From NCBI GenBank assembly GCA_030427385.1, contig JAUHWR010000001.1:1364001-1428000 (forward strand): a DNA stretch of 64,000 nucleotides, read 5' to 3'. Made by a program: the position numbers and the translations under genes. Below are positions 21,201 through 30,211 of the stretch, in pieces; position 1 is the stretch's first letter; every line of letters starts with the position of its first letter. The notes beneath the pieces were generated by a model. It had not been told where the DNA came from. It saw only the letters and a list, made by a program, of their open reading frames with translations, and did not search any database. The stretch comes from Alphaproteobacteria bacterium (GTDB taxonomy: Bacteria; Pseudomonadota; Alphaproteobacteria; Micavibrionales; Micavibrionaceae).

Positions 21201-24200
21201 GAAAATAAAAGCTGTATGTACCATTATCATCCAAAACCCCTGGAAGGGTGGTCTCCGCCGTGTCAATCACGTGGAACCCATCGCGGGAGATATATGTCGT
21301 GTTATCCGTCCAAAGACCCGAACCGCCACTTGCCAAAGCTTCCCAGCTATCATCGCTGGTGTCGTTGTCCTTACAATATTCAATGGCATCGGTAGTGGCG
21401 TTATAACGAATTGCACCTTGGAAATCCGTTTCCCCACCGGAACATGTCTCCGCACCATCGCCAAGGATGACAGAGCCGCCCACGTGAAGCATGGTTTTAG
21501 GATCAGTATTACCAATACCCACAAAGCCATTCTCGTGGATGCGCATGCGCTCGGCCATTGTCGTACTTGATCGAGTTTCAAAACGAAGGCTGGCATGTGC
21601 TGTTGATCCTACCGCACGATACGCATCAATTTGGGCTAAACCCGCGCCAACACTATTAAACGCTATACCGATTCCGGTTTCTGCGGTTCCATCTGATTTT
21701 AACCGTAAGGCCGTTCCGTCCGCATCTGGCATTTCAATATCCAGCATAAATAATGGATCATCTCTTCCAATCCCGACATATCCGGTTAAAGAATCCAATG
21801 CCATTCTTACGTCCCAGGCTGTTCCATCCCAGTAATTAAAAAGAAGATCATTTTGTTGTGGAGCGTTGGTGTAAGCATTTCCTCTACCCACTACATGCCA
21901 TCCCAAAGTGGTTGCATCACCTAATTCGGAGGCTCCATCTCCATTTGTTAAAAGGTTGAGCGCTGTGAAACCGGTTGCTGCTGATTCAAGCTGTATATGA
22001 GCCGGTGCCCCCGGTTTGTATATGTGTAAACTTTTCTGCGGTGCTGCCGTACCAATCCCGACATTCCCATCGGCATCAATCACAAATGGCGTAGCATCGA
22101 CGCTGGCTTCATCCTCCACAACGAAACTATTTCCCGTGCCTGTATTTACAATGGACAGAACCTCTGTGCCATCGGCGGTGATGGATGTGCTGGCATCCAG
22201 CGCCATTGCGTCTTTGAATTTGTCGAAATCGAGGGAATCATCAGTTACTGCACCGCTCGCTCCAACCAAAGCTTCCCAGCTATCGGCGGCAACATCATTG
22301 TCCTTACAATATTCAATCACATCTGATGTGGCATTATAACGGATCGCCCCTTGGAAATCGGTTTCCCCGCCAGAACACGTTTCCGCGCCATCGCCAAGGA
22401 TGACAGAGCCAGCAACGTGGAGAAGCGATTTTGGATCATTCGTCCCAACCCCGACATTTCCTCTTCCTTGAACAACGAATGATGGTAGCCAAGTTGCACC
22501 ACTATCTTTACTACTGCTTATTCCAAAAACTGATGTAGAAACAAGGCTATCTCCAAATTGCATCGCATGACGAAGTATGCCTTCCTCAGTTGCGAGTGTG
22601 AAGCGCCGTTCTGTGTTTGAATCAGCGGTGTCCATACCTAAATCGTAAGGATCATCAGACGTAGCGACGGTGGTGTTTAATATCATCCGCATCGTCGCCG
22701 CGCTTCCTGCATCAAGTAAAAATCCAGGTGTGGGTGTCCCAATACCGACATTCCCATCAGCATCAATCACAAATGGCGTAGCATCGACGCTGGCTTCATC
22801 CTCCACAACGAAACTATTTCCCGTGCCTGTATTTACAATGGACAGAACCTCTGTGCCATCGGCGGTGATTGATGTGCTGGCATCCAGCGCCATCGCGTCT
22901 TTGAATTCGGTGAAATCGAGAGAATCGGCGGTGACTGCACCGCTCGCACCAACTAACGCTTCCCAGCTATCAGCGGCGACATCATTGTCCTTACAATATT
23001 CAATCACATCTGATGTGGCATTATAACGGATCGCCCCTTGGAAATCAGTCTCCCCGCCAGAACACGTCTCCGCGCCATCGCCAAGGATGACAGAGCCACC
23101 GACGTGGAGTAGGGACTTAGGGTCCGTGGTGCCGATGCCAATATTTCCGTTGCGATCAATTCTCATACGTTCTGTTGCAGGAGAAGGTCCTGTCGCAAAG
23201 CGTATACCCCCAACAGTTGCGTGCTGTGAAATAAGAACAAGCCCATTTTCAGCTTCAGTCATTAATGCTGCTTCTTTACTGCCGGCGTCACTGCTCATAG
23301 CAAAGTAAGATGTACCTTCATCAGTTGTCAAAAATAAGCCGGATGAAGCAGAAGAGCCAGCATCCATATTTATAATTCCAATTCCTGTCCCCGAATCTTG
23401 ATCCTTCTGAACGTGGAGTTTATGTAGAGGATTTGCTCCAACCCCGACATTACCATCCGCGGCAATCACAAACGGCGACCCGTCTCCAGCTTCATCCTCC
23501 ACAACAAAACTATTCCCCGTACCTGTATTTACAATGGACAGAACCTCTGTGCCATCGGCGGTGATTGATGTGCTGGCATCCAGCGCCATCGCGTCTTTGA
23601 ATTTGTCGAAATCGAGGGAATCGTCGGCGATAGAGCCCGCGCCGCCGCCCATGGCGGTCCATGCGGGTGATACGGCTTCGCAGTCATTGGCAAATTCCAT
23701 CTGGTTGGCGGTGTCGTTATAGCGGATACAGCCTTGGTTGGTGTCTGTGCCACCGTCAACATCATCAATCAGCAACTTCCCGCCGACAAGGGCGAGGACG
23801 TTTTCTTGTGTTACGGTTGAATCAGTTTGATCGCCGAAGAAAATGCCGAAGGATTCGTTTGCGATGACGTTTGGCCAATCTGCTGCAAACCCACTAGCTT
23901 CACCCAGACCAAAGCCAACCGAGAAATGACCGAGGTTAGCGGTTGCTTTATTCACAGAAGTACCTGGTGTTGCGCTATCTCCCACTTTAACAGTTGAACC
24001 AAAAGCGGAACTAGCATAGCCGGACGCACGTGAAGACCTATTTGTTGCAAAGCTAGCATGTCCATTTGCGGAGACATGATCGCCGAATGCATGGGCATAA
24101 TCCCCTCTTGAATAAGAATTAAAACCCGATGCAAAACTTCCCGTGGATATGGCATTTGCTCCAAACCCAAAAGTGGTAGACATGTTTCCACTTGATGTAT

Positions 24201-27200
24201 TATTCACACCCCAAGAAAAACTTTGATCACCGATATTAATATCTTCCCAACCATCAAGGTTGGAACTAATTCTTCCGCCGCGCATTACACCCTTATCAGG
24301 ATCATAGAAAGCATAAGTACCATTTCCGTCCAATCCTGCGGTTGTGCTGCCTGCGGCTAAGCCCGTATCGAGGATGTGGAATCCTTCGCGGGAAATATGT
24401 GTCGTGTTATCTGTCCAGAGGGCTGCAGCGCCGCCTAATGCCGACCATGTAGGTGTGCCGGATTCACAGTTATTGGAATATTCCATCTGGTTGGCGGTGT
24501 CGTTATAGCGGATACAGCCTTGGTTGGTGTCTGTGCCACCGTCAACATCATCAATCAGCAACTTCCCGCCGACAAGGGCAAGGACTTGTTCTTGTGTGAC
24601 TTCGGAGCTTGCCTGATCGCCGAAGAAAATGCCGAAAGATTTGTTGCCCCTGACTTGAGGTCTGTTACCGCCACCGCTGCTTGGTTTTCCAAGGCCAAAG
24701 GCGACAGAGTAATTACCTTTTCCTAAATTTGCATCACCGTCTGAGAAGCTTTGTTCAATGCCATCACCCGCAATTACCTCGTTACCAAAGGCCATGCTGT
24801 TGTAACCTGATGCAGTATTTTGTTGTCCTCCGCCGATAAAAGCGGCAGGGCCAGTTGCATAGTTTAAACGTCCTAAAGCTACCGACCACGGTTGCGTAGA
24901 GCTTATTTGTGTACCAAGGGCTATAGCATATTGATCGCTAGCTGTTGTGTTAGAACCTATAGCTATACTGCCAGTACCGCTGGCTTCTGAGTTAAATCCA
25001 TGAGCAAAGCTATAAACTGCAATATTTCCATTGTTCCAAGCATCATTTGAATAAAAAATTCCACCACTGCGGAAGGCGCCTTTATCAGGGAAAAAGAAGG
25101 CGCGGTTGCCATCATCATCCAAAGCTGCCGGAAGGGTGGTTTCCGCGGCGTCAATCACGTGGAATCCTTCGCGGGAAATATGAGTCGTGTTATCCGTCCA
25201 CAAACTTGCGGCGCTGGCGGCGACGTCTAGGGTGGTGCCAGTTAGGCTAAGGCTGGAGCCAATTGTTATTTCCTCGGCAATACCCGCGCCCGCTGTCGCA
25301 CGTCCCAGAAGGCGATTTGTGGCGCTGACATCCTGCATTTTGGCATAGGTGACCGCGTCATCGGCAAGCATGCCGGTTTCAACAGACGTATTTTGAATGG
25401 TCATTGAGCCGTTTGCCGCGATGCCGATATCATTGCTCGGCGCGACAGAGTGCCAATCTGTACCATCATTCACCAAGATATTTCCAACGCCATCTGCATC
25501 CGTCACATCAGACAGATCCCCAAGCGCGCTAACGCTGCTTCCTGTACTTGCCAATGCTTCCCAACTATCGGCGGCGACGTCATTATCTTTACAATACTCA
25601 ATCACATCCGTTGTCGCATTATAGCGGATCGCGCCTTGGAAATTCGTTTCACCTGTGTCGCAGGCTTCCCCGCCATCCCCTAATTTAATTGAGCCATTTA
25701 CATCAAGTTTTGTTCGCGGTAAATCGCGTCCCATACCAATATTGCCATTGGAGCGAATGGTCATTTCCGGCGTATCGCCATAGGCCGCTGCTTCGCCTGC
25801 GCCCGCCACATGGAATTGTAATTCCGTGGGCATAATATCATCACCGGGCGTACCATCCACTTTGCCTCGAATAAAGGCGCCAAGCGTATAATCGCCAGTG
25901 CCGTCTTCGCCGTTAAAATGCAAACCGCCAAGGGTATCTGTATCTTGTACAATGACCGATGCACCGCGTGAGCGTACAAGCTCAATCTGCGCCGCATTAC
26001 GTGCGCCGGTGCTGTCATCGCTGCCGATACGAACGGTTTGATCCTGGCCAAATATATCAAGAAGCACCCCGGGGGTTGCAATACCAATTCCCACATTTCC
26101 GTCCGCATCAATGACAAATGGCGATGTATCGCCCGGCGCATTTTCATCATTGACTAAAAAACTGTTTCCCGTGCCTTCATTTGTAATAGACAATGTATAA
26201 GCTTGGCCGCTGGGGGCGTTAATATCTGTGGATGCATCCAGATCCATTTGATCTTCAAAATCATCAAAATCAAGGCTGTCCGCCGCAATCCCTGCGCCAT
26301 TGGCGCTTAAAACCGTACCAGTTAAAACCAAACCAGTGCCCAAAGTAATTTCTTCGACTATTCCCGAACCAGCAGTGCCGCGCCCCAAAAGAATATCTGT
26401 GGAAACATCCTGCATTTTGGCATAGGTCACCGCATCATCGGCTAGCTTACCCGTGCCAACGGCAAGGTTGGCAATCATCGATGTTTCAACCGATAAATTC
26501 TGAATTGTCATTGAACCGTTTGCCGCGATGCCGATATCATTACTTGGTGGAACAGAATGCCAATCCGTACCATCATTTACCAAAATGTTTCCAACCGCAT
26601 CCGCATCCGTTACATCGTTTAAATCCCCTAAATTGTCAGTGCCAACACCGTCACCGCCACCGCCGCTACCGCAGGCCTCAACGAACATCACTGTTCCGTT
26701 TGTTTTCAAACAATTTGCGCCCGATCCTGCACCGGCCACGTCAAGATCATCATATTGAACCGCGTTATTTTGAATAACCGTTGCCCCCGCGCCATCAATA
26801 GCGATATCCCCGCTCATGGCGACAGAGCTGAAATTTGTGCCATCGGCGACCAGAACATTACCGCTTGTATTTGTGTTCATGACAATGTCGCCGCCGCCCA
26901 CGGTCAAATCACCATCCACAGTCAAATCTTTATCAAAATCAACATTTTCGTTCGCTGTCAAAAGGCCAGTAATGGTAACGGTATCCGTTGCCGCATCACC
27001 AAGAATTACATTGCCCTGAACGTCCAATGCTTTATCGAAATCAACGTCTTCATTTGCTGTCAAAAGACCGGTAATGGTAACCGTATCCGTTGCCGCATCG
27101 CCAAGAATTACATTACCCTGAACGTCCAATGCCTTATCAAAATCAACGTCTTCGTTTGCCGTTAAAAGCCCCGTAATGGTAACCGTATCCGTTGCCGCAT

Positions 27201-28455
27201 CACCAAGAATTACATTACCCTGAACGTCCAATGCCTTATCGAAATCAACATCTTCGTTTGCCGTTAAAAGACCGGTAATAGTAACCGTATCCGTTGCCGC
27301 ATCACCCAATGTAACATTACCATCAACACCAAGCGTACCCGTTGTCGTAATATCTAACGATCCTGCGTCAAGGGTTGTTGCGCTTAGAGACATTTCCTGC
27401 GTGCCATTGACATCAAACGTAATAATCGGCACACCGTCATTCACTTCAACTTCTGTATCGCCATCACTAATCTTCTTAACGCCGCTGGCTCCCGCCGCGA
27501 CGCTTGCCCATACCCATACACTGCCGCCGCTATCATAACAAATCTCAACAGTGGGGGGAGATGTTCCCGTATTACGACGCAAAATACCTTCATTTGCTGC
27601 GTTACATGATGATGCCCCATCGGTGACAGATTCATCAGGAAGGCGCAGCGACCCAGCTAAGTTTTGCAAATCAAATATGCTGGCGCTGCTTGCACCCGAA
27701 AATGTCGCACCGCCTGTAACATTCAAATCTTTAGTAATCTCTGCAACATCCGGATTTCCTGATTGAATTTTCCAAAGCCCGCCTGCAAAGGCTTGTGCTT
27801 CGCCATATGTGAAATCCATAATAATATCATCCGAACCACCTGCTTTTACGGCAAGTTTTCCACCAGCCGCAGCGGCAAAAGTTCGACAATTTGTTGAAAA
27901 CGTTCTATCAGCCCCAGCCGAGACAATCGTAATAATCGGATAAGTATCTAAATCAGTACCACTTCCGGCAATCAAATCAGGCGCACCCGCGGCACAGCCT
28001 CCACCCGTATCAACAGATCCCGCATTCCATGCACAATATCCATATTCCGTACCCCAAGGGTCGGTTTTACTGGCCCCAATTGTATTGGGCAATGCCCCGC
28101 CATTTATAAGTGTTCCACCAGGCGCAGGTGCGCCAAAAGCCGCGGGAAAAATCGGTTCAATATATCCATCACTATCACAATCACCGGAGGATGCCTGCTC
28201 GGCGGATTGAACAATTGCCATACGCCCCGCCAATTGCATCTGGCTCTCTGCTTGGGTTTTCTTATTAACTTCAACCATGGTAGTTAATGGCCCGCGCATA
28301 ATGCTCATCGATGCGGCGCCAATAACGCCGACAACGGCCACCGCCCCGAACAATGCGAAGAATACATTCCCGCGTTCTCTATTGATTATATTCGCCTTCG
28401 GCTCCACTTTTCCCATTTCAAAACCCCAATGTTTATAGTCACCTGTAGAATTCAA
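18256..28455 (-). CDS. Giant repetitive surface/fibre protein with pilin/TadG-like N-terminal TM, YadA-head-like modules, S74 intramolecular chaperone and C-terminal TM (start may be 28416)
   Basis: N-term RERGNVFFALFGAVAVVGVIGAASM; SGxxSxAxGxxxxASGxxSxAFG head motifs; C-term SDRRLKTDIVSLNTQDMINRLAQIDTYSFKMKDDEKGRTEFGVMAQELETLFPELV; final hydrophobic helix NIGMLILMLICGTFTAVIVLRR. Confidence 0.88.
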   Translation of the reverse strand: MNSTGDYKHWGFEMGKVEPKANIINRERGNVFFALFGAVAVVGVIGAASMSIMRGPLTTMVEVNKKTQAESQMQLAGRMAIVQSAEQASSGDCDSDGYIEPIFPAAFGAPAPGGTLINGGALPNTIGASKTDPWGTEYGYCAWNAGSVDTGGGCAAGAPDLIAGSGTDLDTYPIITIVSAGADRTFSTNCRTFAAAAGGKLAVKAGGSDDIIMDFTYGEAQAFAGGLWKIQSGNPDVAEITKDLNVTGGATFSGASSASIFDLQNLAGSLRLPDESVTDGASSCNAANEGILRRNTGTSPPTVEICYDSGGSVWVWASVAAGASGVKKISDGDTEVEVNDGVPIITFDVNGTQEMSLSATTLDAGSLDITTTGTLGVDGNVTLGDAATDTVTITGLLTANEDVDFDKALDVQGNVILGDAATDTVTITGLLTANEDVDFDKALDVQGNVILGDAATDTVTITGLLTANEDVDFDKALDVQGNVILGDAATDTVTITGLLTANENVDFDKDLTVDGDLTVGGGDIVMNTNTSGNVLVADGTNFSSVAMSGDIAIDGAGATVIQNNAVQYDDLDVAGAGSGANCLKTNGTVMFVEACGSGGGGDGVGTDNLGDLNDVTDADAVGNILVNDGTDWHSVPPSNDIGIAANGSMTIQNLSVETSMIANLAVGTGKLADDAVTYAKMQDVSTDILLGRGTAGSGIVEEITLGTGLVLTGTVLSANGAGIAADSLDFDDFEDQMDLDASTDINAPSGQAYTLSITNEGTGNSFLVNDENAPGDTSPFVIDADGNVGIGIATPGVLLDIFGQDQTVRIGSDDSTGARNAAQIELVRSRGASVIVQDTDTLGGLHFNGEDGTGDYTLGAFIRGKVDGTPGDDIMPTELQFHVAGAGEAAAYGDTPEMTIRSNGNIGMGRDLPRTKLDVNGSIKLGDGGEACDTGETNFQGAIRYNATTDVIEYCKDNDVAADSWEALASTGSSVSALGDLSDVTDADGVGNILVNDGTDWHSVAPSNDIGIAANGSMTIQNTSVETGMLADDAVTYAKMQDVSATNRLLGRATAGAGIAEEITIGSSLSLTGTTLDVAASAASLWTDNTTHISREGFHVIDAAETTLPAALDDDGNRAFFFPDKGAFRSGGIFYSNDAWNNGNIAVYSFAHGFNSEASGTGSIAIGSNTTASDQYAIALGTQISSTQPWSVALGRLNYATGPAAFIGGGQQNTASGYNSMAFGNEVIAGDGIEQSFSDGDANLGKGNYSVAFGLGKPSSGGGNRPQVRGNKSFGIFFGDQASSEVTQEQVLALVGGKLLIDDVDGGTDTNQGCIRYNDTANQMEYSNNCESGTPTWSALGGAAALWTDNTTHISREGFHILDTGLAAGSTTAGLDGNGTYAFYDPDKGVMRGGRISSNLDGWEDINIGDQSFSWGVNNTSSGNMSTTFGFGANAISTGSFASGFNSYSRGDYAHAFGDHVSANGHASFATNRSSRASGYASSAFGSTVKVGDSATPGTSVNKATANLGHFSVGFGLGEASGFAADWPNVIANESFGIFFGDQTDSTVTQENVLALVGGKLLIDDVDGGTDTNQGCIRYNDTANQMEFANDCEAVSPAWTAMGGGAGSIADDSLDFDKFKDAMALDASTSITADGTEVLSIVNTGTGNSFVVEDEAGDGSPFVIAADGNVGVGANPLHKLHVQKDQDSGTGIGIINMDAGSSASSGLFLTTDEGTSYFAMSSDAGSKEAALMTEAENGLVLISQHATVGGIRFATGPSPATERMRIDRNGNIGIGTTDPKSLLHVGGSVILGDGAETCSGGETDFQGAIRYNATSDVIEYCKDNDVAADSWEALVGASGAVTADSLDFTEFKDAMALDASTSITADGTEVLSIVNTGTGNSFVVEDEASVDATPFVIDADGNVGIGTPTPGFLLDAGSAATMRMILNTTVATSDDPYDLGMDTADSNTERRFTLATEEGILRHAMQFGDSLVSTSVFGISSSKDSGATWLPSFVVQGRGNVGVGTNDPKSLLHVAGSVILGDGAETCSGGETDFQGAIRYNATSDVIEYCKDNDVAADSWEALVGASGAVTDDSLDFDKFKDAMALDASTSITADGTEVLSIVNTGTGNSFVVEDEASVDATPFVIDADGNVGIGTAAPQKSLHIYKPGAPAHIQLESAATGFTALNLLTNGDGASELGDATTLGWHVVGRGNAYTNAPQQNDLLFNYWDGTAWDVRMALDSLTGYVGIGRDDPLFMLDIEMPDADGTALRLKSDGTAETGIGIAFNSVGAGLAQIDAYRAVGSTAHASLRFETRSSTTMAERMRIHENGFVGIGNTDPKTMLHVGGSVILGDGAETCSGGETDFQGAIRYNATTDAIEYCKDNDTSDDSWEALASGGSGLWTDNTTYISRDGFHVIDTAETTLPGVLDDNGTYSFYFPNKGAFRGGEVSSFNDAWNNGNIGQNSFGYGENTQAEGENSAALGNYSTASGQYSMAFGSFTTASAQYSTAFGREANAIGTNSIAAGRYANASGFASLAFGNQVIAGDNTAQTSGATSGKGNYSVAFGLGESGGSTANYPRVTGNESLALFFGDQTSSNMAQENVLALVGGKLLIDDVDGGSDTNQGCIRYNDTANQMEFTNDCEAGSPTWAALGGASAAGSANEIQFNDGSGGLAASSDFTFNDTSDTLTVNGIINAADRIKIDGQAVTTVLSSNGITADSLDFTEFKDAMALDASTSITADGTEVLSIVNTGTGNSFFVGDKATDDTPFVIDDTGAVGIGTPDPTGKLSIYRDNGNAYLTVESDETSSAGVHLLTSGDGITALDAAGSTGWMIGARGDTYAATPSLQNDLFFNYWDGTTWIRTLSMDSGSGNVGIDVNEPKAILHINGSMILRDGGEDCSTGETDFPGAIRYNATTDTIEFCKDNAASADSWEALASAGAATVADDSLDFDKFDDTMELDASTSITADGTEVLSIVNTGTGNTLLVEDEAGDGSPFVIDAAGNVAIGKTTASTLLDISGASANDVFLATMQNTTAGSEFMQFNNSAGTEVIGLRQHSTGSGLVSVRSAANNSNVTLSGSAGAMRLSNDDFADQSDYYETQATDEDFRLNYYDDSAGTTTSRMIIQPDGRMGVNTTSADSLTFDFTIFDSPDDAGDDANMTIRSAAGGATLYLAAPTSNYSHIIFSGNSNNWAFGKVGSANFRLKDSTNNTIPFQIEPNAPDESFYMDASGEIGLGTDTPGATLDVNGDIQYSGTMTDTSDRRLKTDIVSLNTQDMINRLAQIDTYSFKMKDDEKGRTEFGVMAQELETLFPELVHTADDEMGTKSVNYIGLIAPMIEVSKALKSENDNLKEELAALQDQNSEVLAAINTMKQDVAGLKLHTSYNIQNASFANIGMLILMLICGTFTAVIVLRRTSKNLK
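20560..21320 (-). repeat. YadA-head cassette, copy 1 inside the giant gene
   Basis: WTDNTTYISRDGFHVIDTAETTLPG...ASGQYSMAFGS...VLALVGGKLLIDDVDGGSDTNQGCIRYNDTANQMEFTNDCEAGSPTWAALGG. Confidence 0.75.
23640..24425 (-). repeat. YadA-head cassette, copy 2 inside the giant gene
   Basis: WTDNTTHISREGFHILDTGLAAG...VLALVGGKLLIDDVDGGTDTNQGCIRYNDTANQMEFANDCEAVSPAWTAMGG. Confidence 0.75.
24426..25207 (-). repeat. YadA-head cassette, copy 3 inside the giant gene
   Basis: WTDNTTHISREGFHVIDAAETTLPAALDDDG...VLALVGGKLLIDDVDGGTDTNQGCIRYNDTANQMEYSNNCESGTPTWSALGG. Confidence 0.75.
26920..27330 (-). repeat. 102-bp coding tandem repeat (34 aa: ALDVQGNVILGDAATDTVTITGLLTANEDVDFDK), about 4 copies
   Basis: aagaattacatt landmark recurs at 27001, 27103 and 27205 (spacing 102 bp), with a diverged unit at about 27307. 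Confidence 0.92.
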
Positions 28456-28636
28456 GACCAGATCGAATCAGCCCCTAGATATTAAAATATTATTTCAATA
28501 CAACATCTTATACAAGGGCACTTGTTTCTCTCATAATCTGAATACACATCTCCACCCTAATAGTTTAATGAAAAAGTATTACGGGAAGGTTACTAAAAAA
28601 AATTTTTATAAAAATGAGAAATGTATTTTATCTAAT

Positions 28637-29998
28637 TTAGGAAATATGAAGGCCACATTTCTTTAGAGCCTGGCTTTGCGTTGCAGTCATGGTCTCAACA
28701 GAATAGCTTTCAATCATCTCGTTAAATACGCGATACCAATTAATTTCAGCCTTAAGATGTATAAACACCGAACCAAGCCCCAACGCAGCACGATCCATAA
28801 ATACAAACTCGCGAGGGACTTTTATGCCTCCATTTGCGCGGCTTAACTCTTTCAGCTTCAAATGAACCTTCCCCGCGGTTTCACGACCATAAACCGCACC
28901 CTCAGCATGCCCGATAGGACGAACGCGATCATCCATAATAGGGCCATATAGAAAAGCCGCCCATATATTAAGGGTATCGATCTGCTCATTCGTCAGCCCT
29001 TTAAACCCCCATGTTTCATAGGCATGAACCGCTTTTTCACGATCTTCTTCCATTAATGCATGGTACAGATCGATAACGCCGCCGACAAAGTGCGGCGGAA
29101 ATACACGCACGCATCCAAAATCCAGTAAATTAATTGAATGATCATCACGTACCGTATAGTTACCTAAGTGAGGGTCACCATGGATAACACCATAATAATA
29201 CAAGGGAACATACCATGCGCGAAACATATTCATGGCAATGTCATTACGAACCTCTTGGGGCGCGTCTTTATAAGTAAGAATTTTTTTGCCTTCCAACCAA
29301 GTTGTTGTTAGCAATCTGGACGTTGAGAGTTCCGGAACAACATTAGAGACGTGAACATTATGCTCTTCTTTAAGCATATAGTTATATAAAGATTGGTGCT
29401 TTGCTTCTCTCTCATAATCCAATTCTTCATATAAACGGGCGGCGAGTTCCTCATAGATATGACCTGTTTCAATTGACTGGTCATAGTGTTTATATATTGA
29501 AAAGATCATTTTTAATTGTGACAAGTCCGATTGAATCGCCGATTGCATATCCGGATATTGTAATTTACACGCGACATCGCGCCCATCATGTAGCATTGCC
29601 TTATGCACCTGCCCCAAACTAGCAGCAGCACTAGCCTCCTGATCGAAAGCCTTGAACTTATCCTGCCAATCTGCCCCTAATTCTGCCTTCATACGGCGCT
29701 TAACGAATAGCCAGCCCATTGATGGCGCATCCGATTGAAGCTGTTGCAATTCACGAGCATATTCTGGCGGAAGCGCTTCTGGAATGGTTGATAAAATCTG
29801 GCCTATCTTCATCATAGGGCCCTTAAGACTGCCGAGAGCTTCCATCATTTTGCGCGCATGATCTTCGCGCTCTATCTTAATTCCCAAATATTTTTCGCCT
29901 AATAATTTGGCGCCAAGCCCCGCCATTTTACCGGAAACGCGACTATAACGTGTGGCACGAGAAACCCATGTATTTTTATCGGGAGACGTATCATTCAT
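28637..29998 (-). CDS. AarF/ABC1/UbiB kinase family protein
   Basis: ALGSLKGPMMKIGQILSTIPEALPPEYARELQQLQ, ASLGQVHKA, GVIHGDPHLGNY, LLDFGCVR. Confidence 0.93.
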   Translation of the reverse strand: MNDTSPDKNTWVSRATRYSRVSGKMAGLGAKLLGEKYLGIKIEREDHARKMMEALGSLKGPMMKIGQILSTIPEALPPEYARELQQLQSDAPSMGWLFVKRRMKAELGADWQDKFKAFDQEASAAASLGQVHKAMLHDGRDVACKLQYPDMQSAIQSDLSQLKMIFSIYKHYDQSIETGHIYEELAARLYEELDYEREAKHQSLYNYMLKEEHNVHVSNVVPELSTSRLLTTTWLEGKKILTYKDAPQEVRNDIAMNMFRAWYVPLYYYGVIHGDPHLGNYTVRDDHSINLLDFGCVRVFPPHFVGGVIDLYHALMEEDREKAVHAYETWGFKGLTNEQIDTLNIWAAFLYGPIMDDRVRPIGHAEGAVYGRETAGKVHLKLKELSRANGGIKVPREFVFMDRAALGLGSVFIHLKAEINWYRVFNEMIESYSVETMTATQSQALKKCGLHIS

Positions 29999-30211
29999 AA
30001 TAAATAAATGACAGGCTTTATAATAAAGTCCATCCTTAATATAAGAAAAATTTCAGTGTCTTATGGTTATTTTAGTAAAGTAACGCTAATGTAACAAAGA
30101 TAAATATATTTTTTGATTCGTAACTGGGGAGAGAATTCTGGACAAACATACAGGGAATATGTTGAAATTTAAGCATAAATATAAATTTATTGTGGGGCTA
30201 AGCTAAAATTT

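Noticed and set aside
26920-27330. CRISPR-like direct repeats
   Set aside because: Repeats are contiguous 102-bp in-frame coding units without spacers, and there are no cas genes
19304-27766. Numerous plus-strand ORFs opposite the giant gene (e.g. 19304-19783, 20180-20524, 22016-22339, 22670-23026, 25450-25683, 26755-27165)
   Set aside because: Shadow ORFs antisense to a long repetitive coding frame; they mirror its repeats and have no own RBS or family signal
18256-28455. Prophage or phage tail region
   Set aside because: The S74/fibre-like domain is the only phage-like element; no capsid, terminase, tail-tube, integrase or lysis genes are nearby and the protein carries TM segments at both ends
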